Assembly: GCA_965277495.1 (NCBI GenBank)
Contig: OZ255824.1
Coordinates: 4,154,001-4,218,000, forward strand
Length of the DNA: 64,000 nucleotides
Origin: CAHJXG01 sp965277495
Lineage (GTDB): Bacteria > Pseudomonadota > Alphaproteobacteria > Acetobacterales > Acetobacteraceae
Direction of reading: 5' to 3'
Below are positions 52,468-61,624 of the stretch, piece by piece. The translations under genes were made by a program, and so were the position numbers. The first letter of the stretch is position 1; each line of letters opens with the position of its first letter. The notes under the pieces were generated by a model. It worked only from the letters and a program-made list of their open reading frames with translations, was not told where the DNA came from and ran no database searches.

Positions 52468-53660
52468 TTCGCCGCCACCGAAACAAGGCTGGGCAAGCAG
52501 CGGCGCGCGCCACGGCGGATCATCTCGACCGCCGCGTCGCAGTCGGCGTCTGTCAGCACCAGCGGCGGCACCAGGCGCACGACGTTCTCGCCGGCCGCGA
52601 CCGTCAGCAGCCCCTCGGCGGTGAAAGCGTTCTGCAGTTCCGCATTCGGCACCACGGCTTTCAAACCGAGGATCAGCCCGGCGCCGCGGACATCGGCCAG
52701 CACGGACGGATACTCCGCCACCACCGCCTCGAGTGCGGACCACAGCTTGCGCGCTTTGCGGTCCACTTCGTCCAGGAAGCCCGGCGCCAGCATCACGTCC
52801 AGCACCGCATTGCCGGCGGCGCAGGCCAGGGGATTGCCGCCGAACGTCGTGCCATGGGTGCCGGGCACGAGATGCTTGGCGACCGCCTCCTTGGCCAGGA
52901 CCGCGCCCATTGGAAAGCCGCCGGCGATCCCCTTGGCGGCGCTCATGACGTCGGGCGCAATGCCCGCCCACTCGTGCGCGAACAGCTTGCCGGTGCGCCC
53001 CATGCCGCACTGTATTTCGTCCATGCCGAGGATCAGCCCGTATTCGTCGCACGCCGCCCGCAGGCCGCGCAGAAAATCGAGCGACGCCGGGCGTATGCCG
53101 CCCTCGCCCTGCACCGGCTCCACCAGCACGCCCGCCGTCTCCGGGCCGATGGCGTCGCGCAGCGCGTTCAGGTTGTTGAACGGCACATGGTCGAAGCCGT
53201 CGACCTCCGGCCCGAACCCGGCCAGGTACTTCTTGTTGCCGGTGGCGGCCAGCATCGCCAGCGTCCTGCCATGGAACGCGCCGTCGAAGCAAATGACCCG
53301 GTAGCGCTCGCCACGCCCGGTCTCGTGCATGGCCTTGCGCATCATCTTGACCATGCCCTCGTTCGCCTCGGCGCCCGAGTTGCAGAAGAACACGCTGTCG
53401 GCGAACGTCGCCTCGACGAACCGCGCCGCCAGCCGCTCGGCCTGCGGCACGCGATACAGGTTGCTCGTGTGCATCACCCGCGCCGCCTGCTCGGCGATGG
53501 CCTGCACCAGATGCGGGTGGCCGTGGCCGAGCGAGGAGGTCGCGATGCCCGCGCCGAAATCAAGGAATCGTCGCCCGTCCGCCGTATATAGCCAGGCGCC
53601 TTCGCCCCGCTCGAAAGCGAGGTCGGCACGGTTATACGTCGGCATCAGGGCGGAAATCAT
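52464..53660 (-). CDS. argD: Acetylornithine aminotransferase
   Basis: 398 residues, class III PLP aminotransferase. 'FCNSGAEANEGMVKM' (phosphate-binding), 'LILGMDEIQCGMGRTGKLFAHE' (Asp to the pyridine N) and 'MSAAKGIAGGFPMGAVLA' (Schiff-base Lys). It works in arginine synthesis and is coupled to argF. Confidence 0.94.
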   Translation of the reverse strand: MISALMPTYNRADLAFERGEGAWLYTADGRRFLDFGAGIATSSLGHGHPHLVQAIAEQAARVMHTSNLYRVPQAERLAARFVEATFADSVFFCNSGAEANEGMVKMMRKAMHETGRGERYRVICFDGAFHGRTLAMLAATGNKKYLAGFGPEVDGFDHVPFNNLNALRDAIGPETAGVLVEPVQGEGGIRPASLDFLRGLRAACDEYGLILGMDEIQCGMGRTGKLFAHEWAGIAPDVMSAAKGIAGGFPMGAVLAKEAVAKHLVPGTHGTTFGGNPLACAAGNAVLDVMLAPGFLDEVDRKARKLWSALEAVVAEYPSVLADVRGAGLILGLKAVVPNAELQNAFTAEGLLTVAAGENVVRLVPPLVLTDADCDAAVEMIRRGARRCLPSLVSVAAK

Positions 53661-53804
53661 GGGAACTCGGCACCTCGGTGCTTTTCCCGGGCCATTTCAA
53701 CGCCCAACGACCCTTCGCGGGCAGTCCCGGGGAAGCAGGCAGGATGGGGCGGGCTTTCCCGGGAAGTCAAACGCTATTCGACGTAATGCCCGCCCGATCA
53801 CGCA

Positions 53805-54236
53805 TTAATAGACGAAATCAGGCATCGCGTTCAGCGTGTCCTTGGTCGCGCCCTGCAGCACCATGTGGTCGCCGTCGCGCTTGAGCTGGCTGAACGGCAC
53901 CGCGACCAGCTTGCTGCCCATGCCCAGGAAACCGCCAACCGAGACGACCGCGACCGTGATCTTGTCGTTCTCGGTCATCACCAGGTCGTCCACGTTGCCT
54001 ATTCTCTCGTTCTGCTCGCTGTAAACGGCGGAGCCGATCAGCTTGCTGGCCCGCACGCCGCTTTCAAGCCGCACCGAGGCGACCGCAAGGTTCGGATTGT
54101 TCGTGGTCGCCACCACTCCTGGCGGCGCTGCACCTGCGGGCGGCGCGGCCGCCTGGTCCGCCTGTTGCGCCGCCGCCGGCCACGCAGCCAGGGCCGCTGC
54201 AAGCGTTATCACGACGGCAGGAGGGAACTTCGGCAC
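53805..54236 (-). CDS. Exported PRC-barrel domain protein
   Basis: 143 residues. GTG start with a GAGG ribosome binding site, signal peptide ending 'PAAAQQ', an Ala/Pro linker, then a PRC-barrel ('ASKLIGSAVYSEQNERIGNVDDLVMTENDKITVAVVSVGGFLGMGSKLVAVPFSQL'). Common in alphaproteobacteria as a small periplasmic protein of unknown role. Confidence 0.83.
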   Translation of the reverse strand: MPKFPPAVVITLAAALAAWPAAAQQADQAAAPPAGAAPPGVVATTNNPNLAVASVRLESGVRASKLIGSAVYSEQNERIGNVDDLVMTENDKITVAVVSVGGFLGMGSKLVAVPFSQLKRDGDHMVLQGATKDTLNAMPDFVY

Positions 54237-54329
54237 AGGATACCTCAGAAGTTGATTGCGGGGCTGCCATCGAACGTAGGCTGACCCGTCCGGGTTCCGG
54301 CATCGCGCGTCCCGTGCCATCGTGCCGCA

Positions 54330-54971
54330 ATGGCGGAGCCCTCCGAAGATGACGCAAAGGCCCCTGCACCCAGCGGCACCCGCCGGCGTGGGCCGAAGCC
54401 GTCCGGCCCGGCGCCGACCCGCGCCCGACTGCAAGACGCGGCGCTGGCCCACCTGGCGCGGTTCGCCACGACGGAGGCCGGGCTTATTCGCGTGCTCGAC
54501 CGCCGGATCGACCGCTGGGCGCGTGCCGCCGGCGCCGAGGGCGCGTCCGATCCCGACGCCATCGCCGGTGCGCAGCAAGCGGGGCGGCAGGCGGCGCGGG
54601 AGGTCGCGCGCGCCCTGGTGCAGTCTGGCGTGGTGAACGATACGGCGTTCGCCGGGGCGCGTGCCCGCAGCCTGACCCGTGCCGGACGCTCCCGCATGGC
54701 CGTCAGCGCGCATCTGGCGGCGAAAGGCGTGCCGCAGACGGTGGCGCAGGCCGCGTTGCCGGACCCGGAGAGCGAGTTGGCCGCGGCGCTGGCCTACGCA
54801 CGGCGCCGCCGGCTGGGCCCGTTCCGGACCAGTGAGGCCAATGAGGACACGCGCCGGAAGGAAATGGGTGCGCTGGCCCGGGCCGGGTTTCCGCAGCCGG
54901 TCGCGCAACAGGCGCTGCGCATGGCGCCGGACGACGCGAAGGCGCTCGTGACCCTGTTGAAACAGGGCTGA
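54330..54971 (+). CDS. recX: RecX-family recombination regulator
   Basis: 213 residues, rich in Arg and Ala. 'LQDAALAHLARFATTEAGLIRVLDRRI', 'LVQSGVVNDTAFAGARARSLTRAGRSRMAVSAHLAAKGV' and 'ALAYARRRRLGPF' are the three-helix repeats of RecX, which inhibits RecA filament growth. N-terminal 30 residues are disordered. Its last base overlaps azlC. Confidence 0.88.
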   Translation: MAEPSEDDAKAPAPSGTRRRGPKPSGPAPTRARLQDAALAHLARFATTEAGLIRVLDRRIDRWARAAGAEGASDPDAIAGAQQAGRQAAREVARALVQSGVVNDTAFAGARARSLTRAGRSRMAVSAHLAAKGVPQTVAQAALPDPESELAAALAYARRRRLGPFRTSEANEDTRRKEMGALARAGFPQPVAQQALRMAPDDAKALVTLLKQG

Positions 54972-55681
54972 TGTCGCTGGCGCGCCCACGCTTCTCCCGC
55001 GCCGCGGTGCTCGCAGGCGTGCGCCGCAGCCTGCCGCTGCAGGTCGCCGTGGCGCCATTCGGCATGGTGTGCGGCGTCGCGGCGCAGGGTCAGGGATTGT
55101 CGCTGGCCGAGGCCACGCTGATGAGCGGTCTGGTCTACGCCGGGTCCGCCCAGTTGCTGGTCCTCAGTCACTGGGCCAGCCCGGCGCCGGTGCTCGCCGC
55201 GGCCATAGCCTCGTTCGTCGTGAACTTGCGCCTGGCGCTGATGGGCCCGGTGCTGGGGCCATGGCTCGACCGGGTGCGCGGCTGGCGGCTCTGGGCCAGC
55301 TTGTTCGTGATGGCGGACCAGAACTGGGCGCTTTCGGTGACGGAGATGCAGGCGGGGCGGAGCGACGCCGGGTTCCTGTTCGGGTCGGGCGCGCTCATGT
55401 GGGTGGTCTGGGTCGTTTCCACTGCGGCGGGGCACGTGCTGAGCGCCACGATGCACCCATCGCCGGGCCATCCGCTGTTCTTCGCAGCGCTCGCGGTGTT
55501 CGTGGCCATACTCGTGGCGATGTGGCGCGGACGGGGCGACATCGTGCCCTGGATCGTCGCGGCGCTGACGGCATTGCTGTTCGCGCGGCTGCTGCCGGGA
55601 ACGAGCTGGTATATCCTGGGCGGCGCGCTGTCCGGGAGCGCGTGTGGCGTGTGGCGCGACCGCCGCCAGGGCGCCGCATGA
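54971..55681 (+). CDS. azlC: AzlC-family branched-chain amino acid exporter subunit
   Basis: 236 residues with about seven hydrophobic segments; 'GVRRSLPLQVAVAPFGMVCGVAAQGQGLSLAEATLMSGLVYAGSAQLLVL' is the AzlC signature. It forms a two-component exporter with AzlD. Overlaps azlD by ATGA. Confidence 0.92.
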   Translation: MSLARPRFSRAAVLAGVRRSLPLQVAVAPFGMVCGVAAQGQGLSLAEATLMSGLVYAGSAQLLVLSHWASPAPVLAAAIASFVVNLRLALMGPVLGPWLDRVRGWRLWASLFVMADQNWALSVTEMQAGRSDAGFLFGSGALMWVVWVVSTAAGHVLSATMHPSPGHPLFFAALAVFVAILVAMWRGRGDIVPWIVAALTALLFARLLPGTSWYILGGALSGSACGVWRDRRQGAA

Positions 55682-55980
55682 CGCTCGACCCTTGGGTGCT
55701 GGCCGCGATCGCTGCCATGGCGGCCGCCACCTTCTTGACCCGGGCCGGCGGCTATCTGCTGTTCCGCGCCTTCAGCCCGCCGCCGCTGATACGCGCCATG
55801 CTGGCCTATGTCCCCGGCACGCTGTTCGTCAGCTATGTCGCGCCGGCGCTCGCCACCGGCGGTCTGCAGCAATGGGTGGGCGCCGCCGCGACGGCCGCGG
55901 TGATGCTGGCGACCCGCAACCTCGCCTTGGCGATCCTGGGCGGCACAGCGGCAGCGGGCGTCGTTTGGGCGGCCGGATGA
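55678..55980 (+). CDS. azlD: AzlD-family small exporter subunit
   Basis: 100 residues with four hydrophobic segments; 'MAAATFLTRAGGYLLFRAF' and 'AMLAYVPGTLFVSYVAPAL' match AzlD. Partner of AzlC. Overlaps the CHAP gene by ATGA. Confidence 0.91.
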   Translation: MTLDPWVLAAIAAMAAATFLTRAGGYLLFRAFSPPPLIRAMLAYVPGTLFVSYVAPALATGGLQQWVGAAATAAVMLATRNLALAILGGTAAAGVVWAAG

Positions 55981-56489
55981 GCGGCGCAAGGTCGGCAACG
56001 GCAAAGTCGGGGGTCGGCATGGGTCGGCGATGGGCGCCATCGGGATTGCTGGCGGCATTGCTGCTGTCCGCCTGCGGCTCCGGGCCGCGCGTATTCCCGG
56101 CTGCCGGCGCCTCGACCTCGTTGGAATGCGCGCCGTTCGCCCGGCAGGTGTCCGGCATCCAGCTTTACGGCGAGGCGTATTCCTGGTGGGACCAGGCCGC
56201 CGGACGCTACGCTCGTGGCACGGAGCCGGTGCCGGGCGGGATCCTGGTGTTCCGCCGCGGCGGGCGGCTCGGGTCCGGCCATGTGTCCGTCGTCGGCCGT
56301 GTGGTCTCGGCACGCGAGATCACGGTGACCCAGGCCAATTGGGTGCACCGCCGCATTACGCGCGACGAGCCGGTCCTAGACGTCTCCGCCCGCAACGACT
56401 GGAGCGCGGTGCGGGTCTGGTGGGCGCCAACCGGCGCGTTGGGCCGCACGGTCTATCCGACCTATGGCTTCATTGCGCCGCATGGGTGA
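55977..56489 (+). CDS. CHAP-domain lipoprotein
   Basis: 170 residues. A lipobox 'ALLLSACGSG' puts the lipid Cys near residue 33; an internal ATG at 56019 is an equally good start. The CHAP domain has 'ECAPFARQVSGIQLYG' (catalytic Cys) and 'GHVSVVGRVVS' (His), the amidase/peptidase fold of peptidoglycan hydrolases. Probably cleaves cell-wall peptides from the periplasmic face. Confidence 0.85.
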   Translation: MSGARSATAKSGVGMGRRWAPSGLLAALLLSACGSGPRVFPAAGASTSLECAPFARQVSGIQLYGEAYSWWDQAAGRYARGTEPVPGGILVFRRGGRLGSGHVSVVGRVVSAREITVTQANWVHRRITRDEPVLDVSARNDWSAVRVWWAPTGALGRTVYPTYGFIAPHG

Positions 56490-56646
56490 GCGTGCGCTGG
56501 GATCATTAGGGCCAGAAGGCCCTGGTCCCGGCCAAATCGCTTGCAAGCTTCGCCGCGCCGCGCCATGTCATGCCTAGAGCGGGTCACACCCGTTTGTCGC
56601 ATCTGGGTGGCACGCCAATTGGGGCGTCCGCCCGCACGGAGGAACC

Positions 56647-56907
56647 ATGGGTAGCTTCAGTATCTGGCACTGGATGGTCGTCCTGCTCGTTGTCCTGCTG
56701 CTGTTCGGAAGCGGCAAGGTCAGCGGCTTGATGGGCGACTTTGCCAAGGGCATCAAGTCGTTCAAGAAGAACATGGCCGACGACAGCGACGAGTCGATGG
56801 AAGCCAGCGCCAACGAGCGCCCGGCGGGCACGATCTCCCCGCCCGGCGCAGCGACCCCGGTGCGCGAAACGACGGTGCGCGAGACGACGGCCACCCGGCA
56901 CGGCTAA
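56647..56907 (+). CDS. tatA: Twin-arginine translocase subunit TatA
   Basis: 86 residues. 'GSFSIWHWMVVLLVVLLLFGSGKV' is the TatA transmembrane helix with hinge, followed by the amphipathic 'SGLMGDFAKGIKSFKKNMAD' and an acidic tail. TatB and TatC are not adjacent. Forms the pore for folded Tat substrates such as the metallo-hydrolase at 5.9-6.9 kb. Confidence 0.95.
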   Translation: MGSFSIWHWMVVLLVVLLLFGSGKVSGLMGDFAKGIKSFKKNMADDSDESMEASANERPAGTISPPGAATPVRETTVRETTATRHG

Positions 56908-56983
56908 CGCCATGGTTGGTTAGTTTCATGTTCACTAGCGCCGGCGTCGTTCGGGACAGGGAACGCGGCTTAGTTTTTTGTTG

Positions 56984-57015
56984 AGCCCGCCTCGTAGAAA
57001 CGGGGCGGGCTTTTT
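56984..57015 (+). terminator. Rho-independent terminator after tatA
   Basis: Inverted repeat AGCCCGCC ... GGCGGGCT followed by TTTT. GC-rich stem of 8 bp, T-run immediately after; about 80 bp downstream of the tatA stop. Confidence 0.85.
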
Positions 57016-57165
57016 ATATTGCCGAATCGGCCGGATCTGCCGCGGTGTTTCGATTTACGATGCCGAAAACGCCGTGGCTTGCTGTTTTGCGCTGCATCTG
57101 CATCCGCGCGCTTATCGCGCCCGTATGGCAACACGATGCCATGCACAGCGGATGACAGTTCACCG

Positions 57166-57417
57166 ATGCGACTTCTCGCGACGCACCCCTCCCATGAACA
57201 GCAAACGGGCAAGCTTTCGAAACCAAGCGTTTGCACGGCGGAGGCGATGGCCAAAGCGAATGGCGTGGATCCGAACGTTTTCCGTTCAGCCCTCCGTAGG
57301 GAAGAACTGCCTTGGCACGGTCGTTATGACCGCTGGGAAGCCGTGCGCGGAAGCTCTGAGCACGCAGATATGGAGCGCGTCATGCACCGGCTCGCGAGTC
57401 CGCATGCGGATCGGTGA
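57166..57417 (+). CDS. Possible small conserved protein
   Basis: 83 residues from the ATG chosen. The C-terminal half 'AMAKANGVDPNVFRSALRREELPWHGRYDRWEAVRGSSEHADMERVM' resembles small hypothetical proteins seen in alphaproteobacteria; the upstream part is less convincing. Codon use and the flanking AT-rich sequence make this uncertain. The function is unknown. Confidence 0.45.
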   Translation: MRLLATHPSHEQQTGKLSKPSVCTAEAMAKANGVDPNVFRSALRREELPWHGRYDRWEAVRGSSEHADMERVMHRLASPHADR

Positions 57418-57562
57418 TATAAGTTCTTCCATAGCGATTATGAAATGACTATAAAGTGTTCTGGTTGGTTGGTGGATCCATTTTGCTGCGACGGGTGACG
57501 CTTTGAGTTTTGGCTGCAGAATGACGTTGATGTAGCGGATTTCATTAATTGGATATGCGGGA

Positions 57563-57736
57563 ATGTCAGTCGCTATGCGTCTTCTTACGGCTCTTTGCGC
57601 CAATCGTCGCGGTGTCACCGCGCTTGAATACGCCATCATGGTAGGCTTGATTTCTTCGATCCTGGTTGTGGCCGTAGCGTCGTTCAGCAGCCATTTTCCG
57701 ATTCTGTTTTCACGAATTTCGTCCTCTCTTACCTAA
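57563..57736 (+). CDS. Flp/Fap-type pilin
   Basis: 57 residues. Basic N-terminus, then 'GVTALEYAIMVGLISSILVV': the Flp pilin processing region (prepilin cleavage before the conserved Ala-Leu-Glu-Tyr) and single hydrophobic helix. Major Flp pilins form Tad pili. No tadA, cpaB or rcpA genes are adjacent, so it is an orphan here. ATG is at 57563, with 57575 as the alternative. The tail after the helix is shorter and less Gly-rich than usual. Confidence 0.75.
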   Translation: MSVAMRLLTALCANRRGVTALEYAIMVGLISSILVVAVASFSSHFPILFSRISSSLT

Positions 57737-57943
57737 AGGCGAGCGATCCAAGCCGTCCAGTCGCGTGGTCGCCCCCGTGAACGATTAACCTATGCGGCCC
57801 CGCTAGCGCCGAGCCGTCGCAGAGCCGAAAACTGATTTATCGCGTCCGAGATGTTATGAGTGCGCGTCTCGCTTAGCATGGCTTCCAAAACAGCTAATTA
57901 GTCCGTATTCAAACCGACACCCTTATCGTTGTTTGGTGCGAAT
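57737..57943. other. Intergenic, AT-rich
   Basis: 207 bp without a recognised gene between the pilin and the FkbM methyltransferase. Less GC-rich than the surroundings; no terminator hairpin is evident. Confidence 0.4.
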
Positions 57944-58651
57944 ATGGAGCCAGGGCCGATGCAGTGTCACTCACATATCGGCCAAGACCTCTGGGTCGCA
58001 GAGACGCTCCAGTTCAGGCGGGATGCCTATTTCCTGGAGTTTGGGGCGTTTGATGGAGTGACTGCCAGCAACACGCTCGCCCTGGAGCGCGATCTCGGCT
58101 GGTCCGGCATCGTGGTCGAGGCCAATCCGACCTACTATCCCAGCGTCTGCAAAAACCGGAAGTGCATCACCATGAATGCGGCCCTATGGGGCACCAGCCG
58201 GCAGTCGCTTGAGATGGTTGACGCGCACGGCCTGTCCAGCCTGAAGCAATATATGAACGTCGATAACAACCAGAGCAAACGGGAAGAGATAGCCCTACGG
58301 CATTTCAACATCGACAGCCTCAATCCAACGGAACTTTTGCGGCGCTTCAATGCGCCGCAACGAATAGAATATCTATCGCTCGACGTAGAAGGCTGTGAGT
58401 ATGACGTCATCACGGCAATCGATTTCGCCTACTATCAGATAGCAATGATAACGGCGGAGCATAGCGAAGTGCCCGAGCGCAAGGAACTCATGCGGTCGTT
58501 CCTGATGCCGTTAGGCTACGAAGTCCGCGAACGGCACTACGACGACTGGTTCTTCCATCCCGCCTACATCAAGCAGTTGCAGCTTCCCAATCAAACGTTC
58601 GACCCGGCGCAGGCTTTTGACAAGGTCCGCAATGACTTCACCATAAAATAG
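57944..58651 (+). CDS. FkbM-family methyltransferase
   Basis: 235 residues. 'FLEFGAFDGVTASNTLALERDLGWSGIVVEANPTYY' is the FkbM AdoMet-binding region, and 'YLSLDVEGCEYDVITAIDF' the second motif. FkbM proteins O-methylate sugars or polyketides. An ATG at 57959 is the alternative start. The gene has lower GC than its neighbours and stands alone, which suggests transfer, possibly as part of polysaccharide decoration. Confidence 0.87.
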   Translation: MEPGPMQCHSHIGQDLWVAETLQFRRDAYFLEFGAFDGVTASNTLALERDLGWSGIVVEANPTYYPSVCKNRKCITMNAALWGTSRQSLEMVDAHGLSSLKQYMNVDNNQSKREEIALRHFNIDSLNPTELLRRFNAPQRIEYLSLDVEGCEYDVITAIDFAYYQIAMITAEHSEVPERKELMRSFLMPLGYEVRERHYDDWFFHPAYIKQLQLPNQTFDPAQAFDKVRNDFTIK

Positions 58652-58734
58652 CGCTCGCTGGCCGGGGAAAGCAGGCTCGCCTTTGCCGACGAGGCGGGTT
58701 CGCGGCATATAGAGCCGATCGCACCGAGGCAGCC

Positions 58735-59949
58735 ATGACACCAGACGCATCCAATACCCCTGACCACGCCGGCCTGTCAGCCGAGCGCCTGCGCAAGATC
58801 GATGGCTGGATGGACCGTTGGGTCGACGACGGCAGGCTGGCCGGGCTGTCCGTGCTGGTGAGCCGCCGTGGCCGCCTGGCCTATGAACGCCACGCCGGCC
58901 TCGCCGATATCGCCCGCGGCTTGCCGATGGCCGCGGACAGCATCCTGCGCATCTACTCCATGACCAAGCCGCTCACGAGCACGGCGCTGCTGATGCTGTA
59001 CGAGGACGGCCTGTTCCAACTCGACGATCCCATCAGCCGCGCGCTGCCCTGTTTCAAGCACATGCGCGTTTATGCCGGGGAGGGCAGGAAGCCCGTGCCC
59101 GCCGAACGCGAGATCACCTATCGCGACCTGCTGACCCATACCTCCGGCCTGACCTACGGGTTCATGGAGGCGACGCCGGTGGACGCGATGTACCGGGACC
59201 AGGGCGTCGATTTCCAGACTTCAAACGCCACCCTCGCCGAGGTCGTCGAGCTCGCGGCGACGCTCCCGCTTTTGGCCCAGCCCGGCTCCGCCTGGAACTA
59301 CAGCATCGCCACCGACGTCCTCGGCCACCTGGTCGCGGTCCACTCGGGCCAAAGCTTCGAGCGTTTCCTGCATGACCGGGTCATCGCGCCGCTCGGCATG
59401 ACCGATACGGCGTTCCATGTGCCGCCGGACAAGCTCGGACGCTTTGCCGCCAACTACGCCCGCGGCGCCGACGGCCAGGCCAAGCTGCTCGACGACCCCG
59501 CCACCAGCTTGTTCGCCGCCCCGCGCGCCATCGCGTCCGGCGGCGGCGGCCTGGTCGGCACCGGGCGCGACTACCTGCGGTTCTGCCGCATGATGCTGAA
59601 CCGCGGCACCCTCGACGGCGAACGCCTGCTGGGCCGCAAGACGGTCGAACTGATGACGGCGAACCACCTGGGGGGCGACATGGCCAGCATGGGCCAGGCC
59701 CGCTTCAGCGAGAGCAACTACTCCGGCATCGGCTTCGGCCTGGGCTTCTCCGTCATGCTCGACCCGGCCCGGGCGCAGATCCTGGGCTCGCCCGGCGAGT
59801 ATGCCTGGGGCGGCGCGGCCAGCACCGGGTTCTGGATTGACCCGGGCGAGGATCTGGCCGTGATCATGATGACCCAGCTCACGCCCAGCTCGACCTACCC
59901 AATACGCCGCGAGTTGCGCGTGCTGACCTATCAGGCGATCGTGGACTGA
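58735..59949 (+). CDS. Serine hydrolase of the beta-lactamase/PBP family (class C fold)
   Basis: 404 residues. 'SMTK' (75-78) is the SxxK nucleophile motif, 'NYSIATDVLG' holds the Tyr of the YxN motif (here YSI), and 'WGGAASTGFWID' the third motif (HxG-like). Esterase or D-aminopeptidase type rather than true beta-lactamase; no signal peptide. Its last 19 bp overlap the convergent ABC ATPase. Confidence 0.9.
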   Translation: MTPDASNTPDHAGLSAERLRKIDGWMDRWVDDGRLAGLSVLVSRRGRLAYERHAGLADIARGLPMAADSILRIYSMTKPLTSTALLMLYEDGLFQLDDPISRALPCFKHMRVYAGEGRKPVPAEREITYRDLLTHTSGLTYGFMEATPVDAMYRDQGVDFQTSNATLAEVVELAATLPLLAQPGSAWNYSIATDVLGHLVAVHSGQSFERFLHDRVIAPLGMTDTAFHVPPDKLGRFAANYARGADGQAKLLDDPATSLFAAPRAIASGGGGLVGTGRDYLRFCRMMLNRGTLDGERLLGRKTVELMTANHLGGDMASMGQARFSESNYSGIGFGLGFSVMLDPARAQILGSPGEYAWGGAASTGFWIDPGEDLAVIMMTQLTPSSTYPIRRELRVLTYQAIVD

Positions 59950-60776
59950 ACTGGCTCGGTTGTCGTGACGGCCTCGGACGTATTCACGGCCTCGGACGTA
60001 TTCACGGCCTCGGCCGGTTCAGCCGCCGGAGCCGGCGTCACGCCCAAATACTGGTCCATCACGTCCTGCGGCGCGCCATCCGCCTTGACCCGGCCCTGGT
60101 CCAGCCAGAGCACCCGCGTGCACCATTCGAGGATGACTGGGGTCGAATGCGACGACAGCACCAGGATGTCGGCGCCGCGCACCATGTCCTCGAGCCGCCC
60201 GCGCGCCTTGTCCATGAACGCCGCATCGCCGGCCAGCAGCCATTCGTCCATCAGCAGCACTTGCGGGCGAATGGCGGTGGCCAGCGCGAAGCCGAGCCGG
60301 ATCACCATGCCCGAGCTATAGAAACGCACCGGCAGGTCCAGGAACTCGGCCAACTCGGCGAACTCCTGCACGTCCTCCTCCAGGCGGCGGATCGCCGGGC
60401 GGGGCAGTCCGTTATACAGGCCGCGCAGGGCGATGTTCTCCCGCCCGGTCAGCTCGGGGTTCATGCCGAGGTTGGGGTCGAGCAGCGCGCCGATGGTGCC
60501 GCTGACGCGCACCGAGCCGACCACGGGCTCATAGATGCCGGCGAGGGTGCGCAGCAGCGTCGTCTTGCCGGCGCCGTTGCCGCCGATTAGGCCGAGCCGG
60601 TCGCCGCGGTTCAGTTGCAGCGACACGCCGCGCAGCGCCTGCACGACGATGCGGTGATGGGTGTCCTCCTGCAGGCGTCCGCTGGCGGCGGCGAACACGG
60701 TCCGCTTCAGGCTGCGGCTGTTGCCGTGATAGATGGGGAAGCTGACATGCACGCCCTGGACGTCGATCTTCGCCAT
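59931..60776 (-). CDS. Polysaccharide-export ABC transporter ATPase (Wzt/KpsT-like)
   Basis: 281 residues. Walker A 'GGNGAGKTT', 'MNPELTGRENI' and signature region 'FYSSGMVIRLGFALATAI', Walker B 'VLLMDEWLLAGD'; the modified signature is typical of Wzt/KpsT exporters. The C-terminus has two copies of Glu-Ala-Val-Asn-Thr-Ser. Start at MAKIDVQG; upstream sequence is the permease. With the permease next to it this exports a lipid-linked polysaccharide. Confidence 0.9.
   Translation of the reverse strand: MAKIDVQGVHVSFPIYHGNSRSLKRTVFAAASGRLQEDTHHRIVVQALRGVSLQLNRGDRLGLIGGNGAGKTTLLRTLAGIYEPVVGSVRVSGTIGALLDPNLGMNPELTGRENIALRGLYNGLPRPAIRRLEEDVQEFAELAEFLDLPVRFYSSGMVIRLGFALATAIRPQVLLMDEWLLAGDAAFMDKARGRLEDMVRGADILVLSSHSTPVILEWCTRVLWLDQGRVKADGAPQDVMDQYLGVTPAPAAEPAEAVNTSEAVNTSEAVTTTEPVQSTIA
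59968..60003 (+). repeat. Two tandem 18-bp repeats in the Wzt-like gene
   Basis: ACGGCCTCGGACGTATTC occurs twice in tandem, with a partial third copy after it. On the minus strand it encodes the repeated six-residue unit at the C-terminus of the ATPase. In-frame slippage would lengthen or shorten the tail without frameshift. Confidence 0.85.
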
Positions 60777-60781
60777 GCCGG

Positions 60782-61624
60782 TCAGACCCAGAACGCCAGG
60801 CGGCTGCGCACGCGCGCGAACACCATCCAGGCGCCGCCGCATAGCAGCGCGCTGAACACCAGCGCCGAGGCCCAGACCTGCCCGCCGGCCAGATTTCCCA
60901 GTAGCGGAGCGCGCACGACTTCAAGCAGGGTGAAGACCGGGTTGAACGGCAGCCACGCGGCCTGTTGCCCATGCAGCAGTTCCGGCTTCCAGATGATCGG
61001 GCTGACGAAGAACGCGATCTGCATCACGCTGCCGACGATCGGCGGGATGTCGCGGAACCGTGCGCACACCGTCCCGAGCAGGAAGCAGACGGCCAGCCCA
61101 TCCAGCACCCAAAGCAGCAGGCCCGGCACGGCCGCCAGCGCGGTGAACCCCGGCCATGCATCGAATGCGGCATAGACGAACAGGATCACGACCACATTAT
61201 GCGCCAGCACTAGCACGTTCCGGATGACGACCCGGACCGCATAGAGCGTGAACGGCATGCGCTGCGAGCGGATCATGCCCTCGGCCGATTGGAAGCAGCC
61301 GCAAGCATCGGTCACCAAGGTGTTGAGAAAACCCCAAAGCACCAGCGAGAGCGCCAGGAACGGCAGATAGTCGTGTAGTTCCATCTTAAATAGCTGTGAA
61401 TACAGCACGCCGAGGGCAGCGACCATGACGCCGGTCGACAGCGTCAGCCAGAACGGGCCGAGCATGGAACCGCGGTAGCGCAGGCGGATGTCGAACCAGC
61501 CAAGCGTGAACCCCAAGCGCCAGAGCCCCAGCCCGTCATGGACATCCTCCATGGCCAGGCGCTGGCGCGCGGCTACCGAGAGGTCTGAGAGCAGCACGAG
61601 CTTGGCCGTGCTGCGGGGTTCCAT
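60782..61624 (-). CDS. Polysaccharide-export ABC permease (Wzm/KpsM-like)
   Basis: 280 residues, six hydrophobic segments, ABC-2 type. 'FDIRLRYRGSMLGPFWLTLSTGVMVAALGVLYSQLF' at the N-terminus and 'CARFRDIPPIVGSVMQIAFFVSPIIWKPELL' are the KpsM/Wzm motifs. 5 bp upstream of the ATPase gene. The matching glycosyltransferases are not in the window. Confidence 0.9.
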   Translation of the reverse strand: MEPRSTAKLVLLSDLSVAARQRLAMEDVHDGLGLWRLGFTLGWFDIRLRYRGSMLGPFWLTLSTGVMVAALGVLYSQLFKMELHDYLPFLALSLVLWGFLNTLVTDACGCFQSAEGMIRSQRMPFTLYAVRVVIRNVLVLAHNVVVILFVYAAFDAWPGFTALAAVPGLLLWVLDGLAVCFLLGTVCARFRDIPPIVGSVMQIAFFVSPIIWKPELLHGQQAAWLPFNPVFTLLEVVRAPLLGNLAGGQVWASALVFSALLCGGAWMVFARVRSRLAFWV

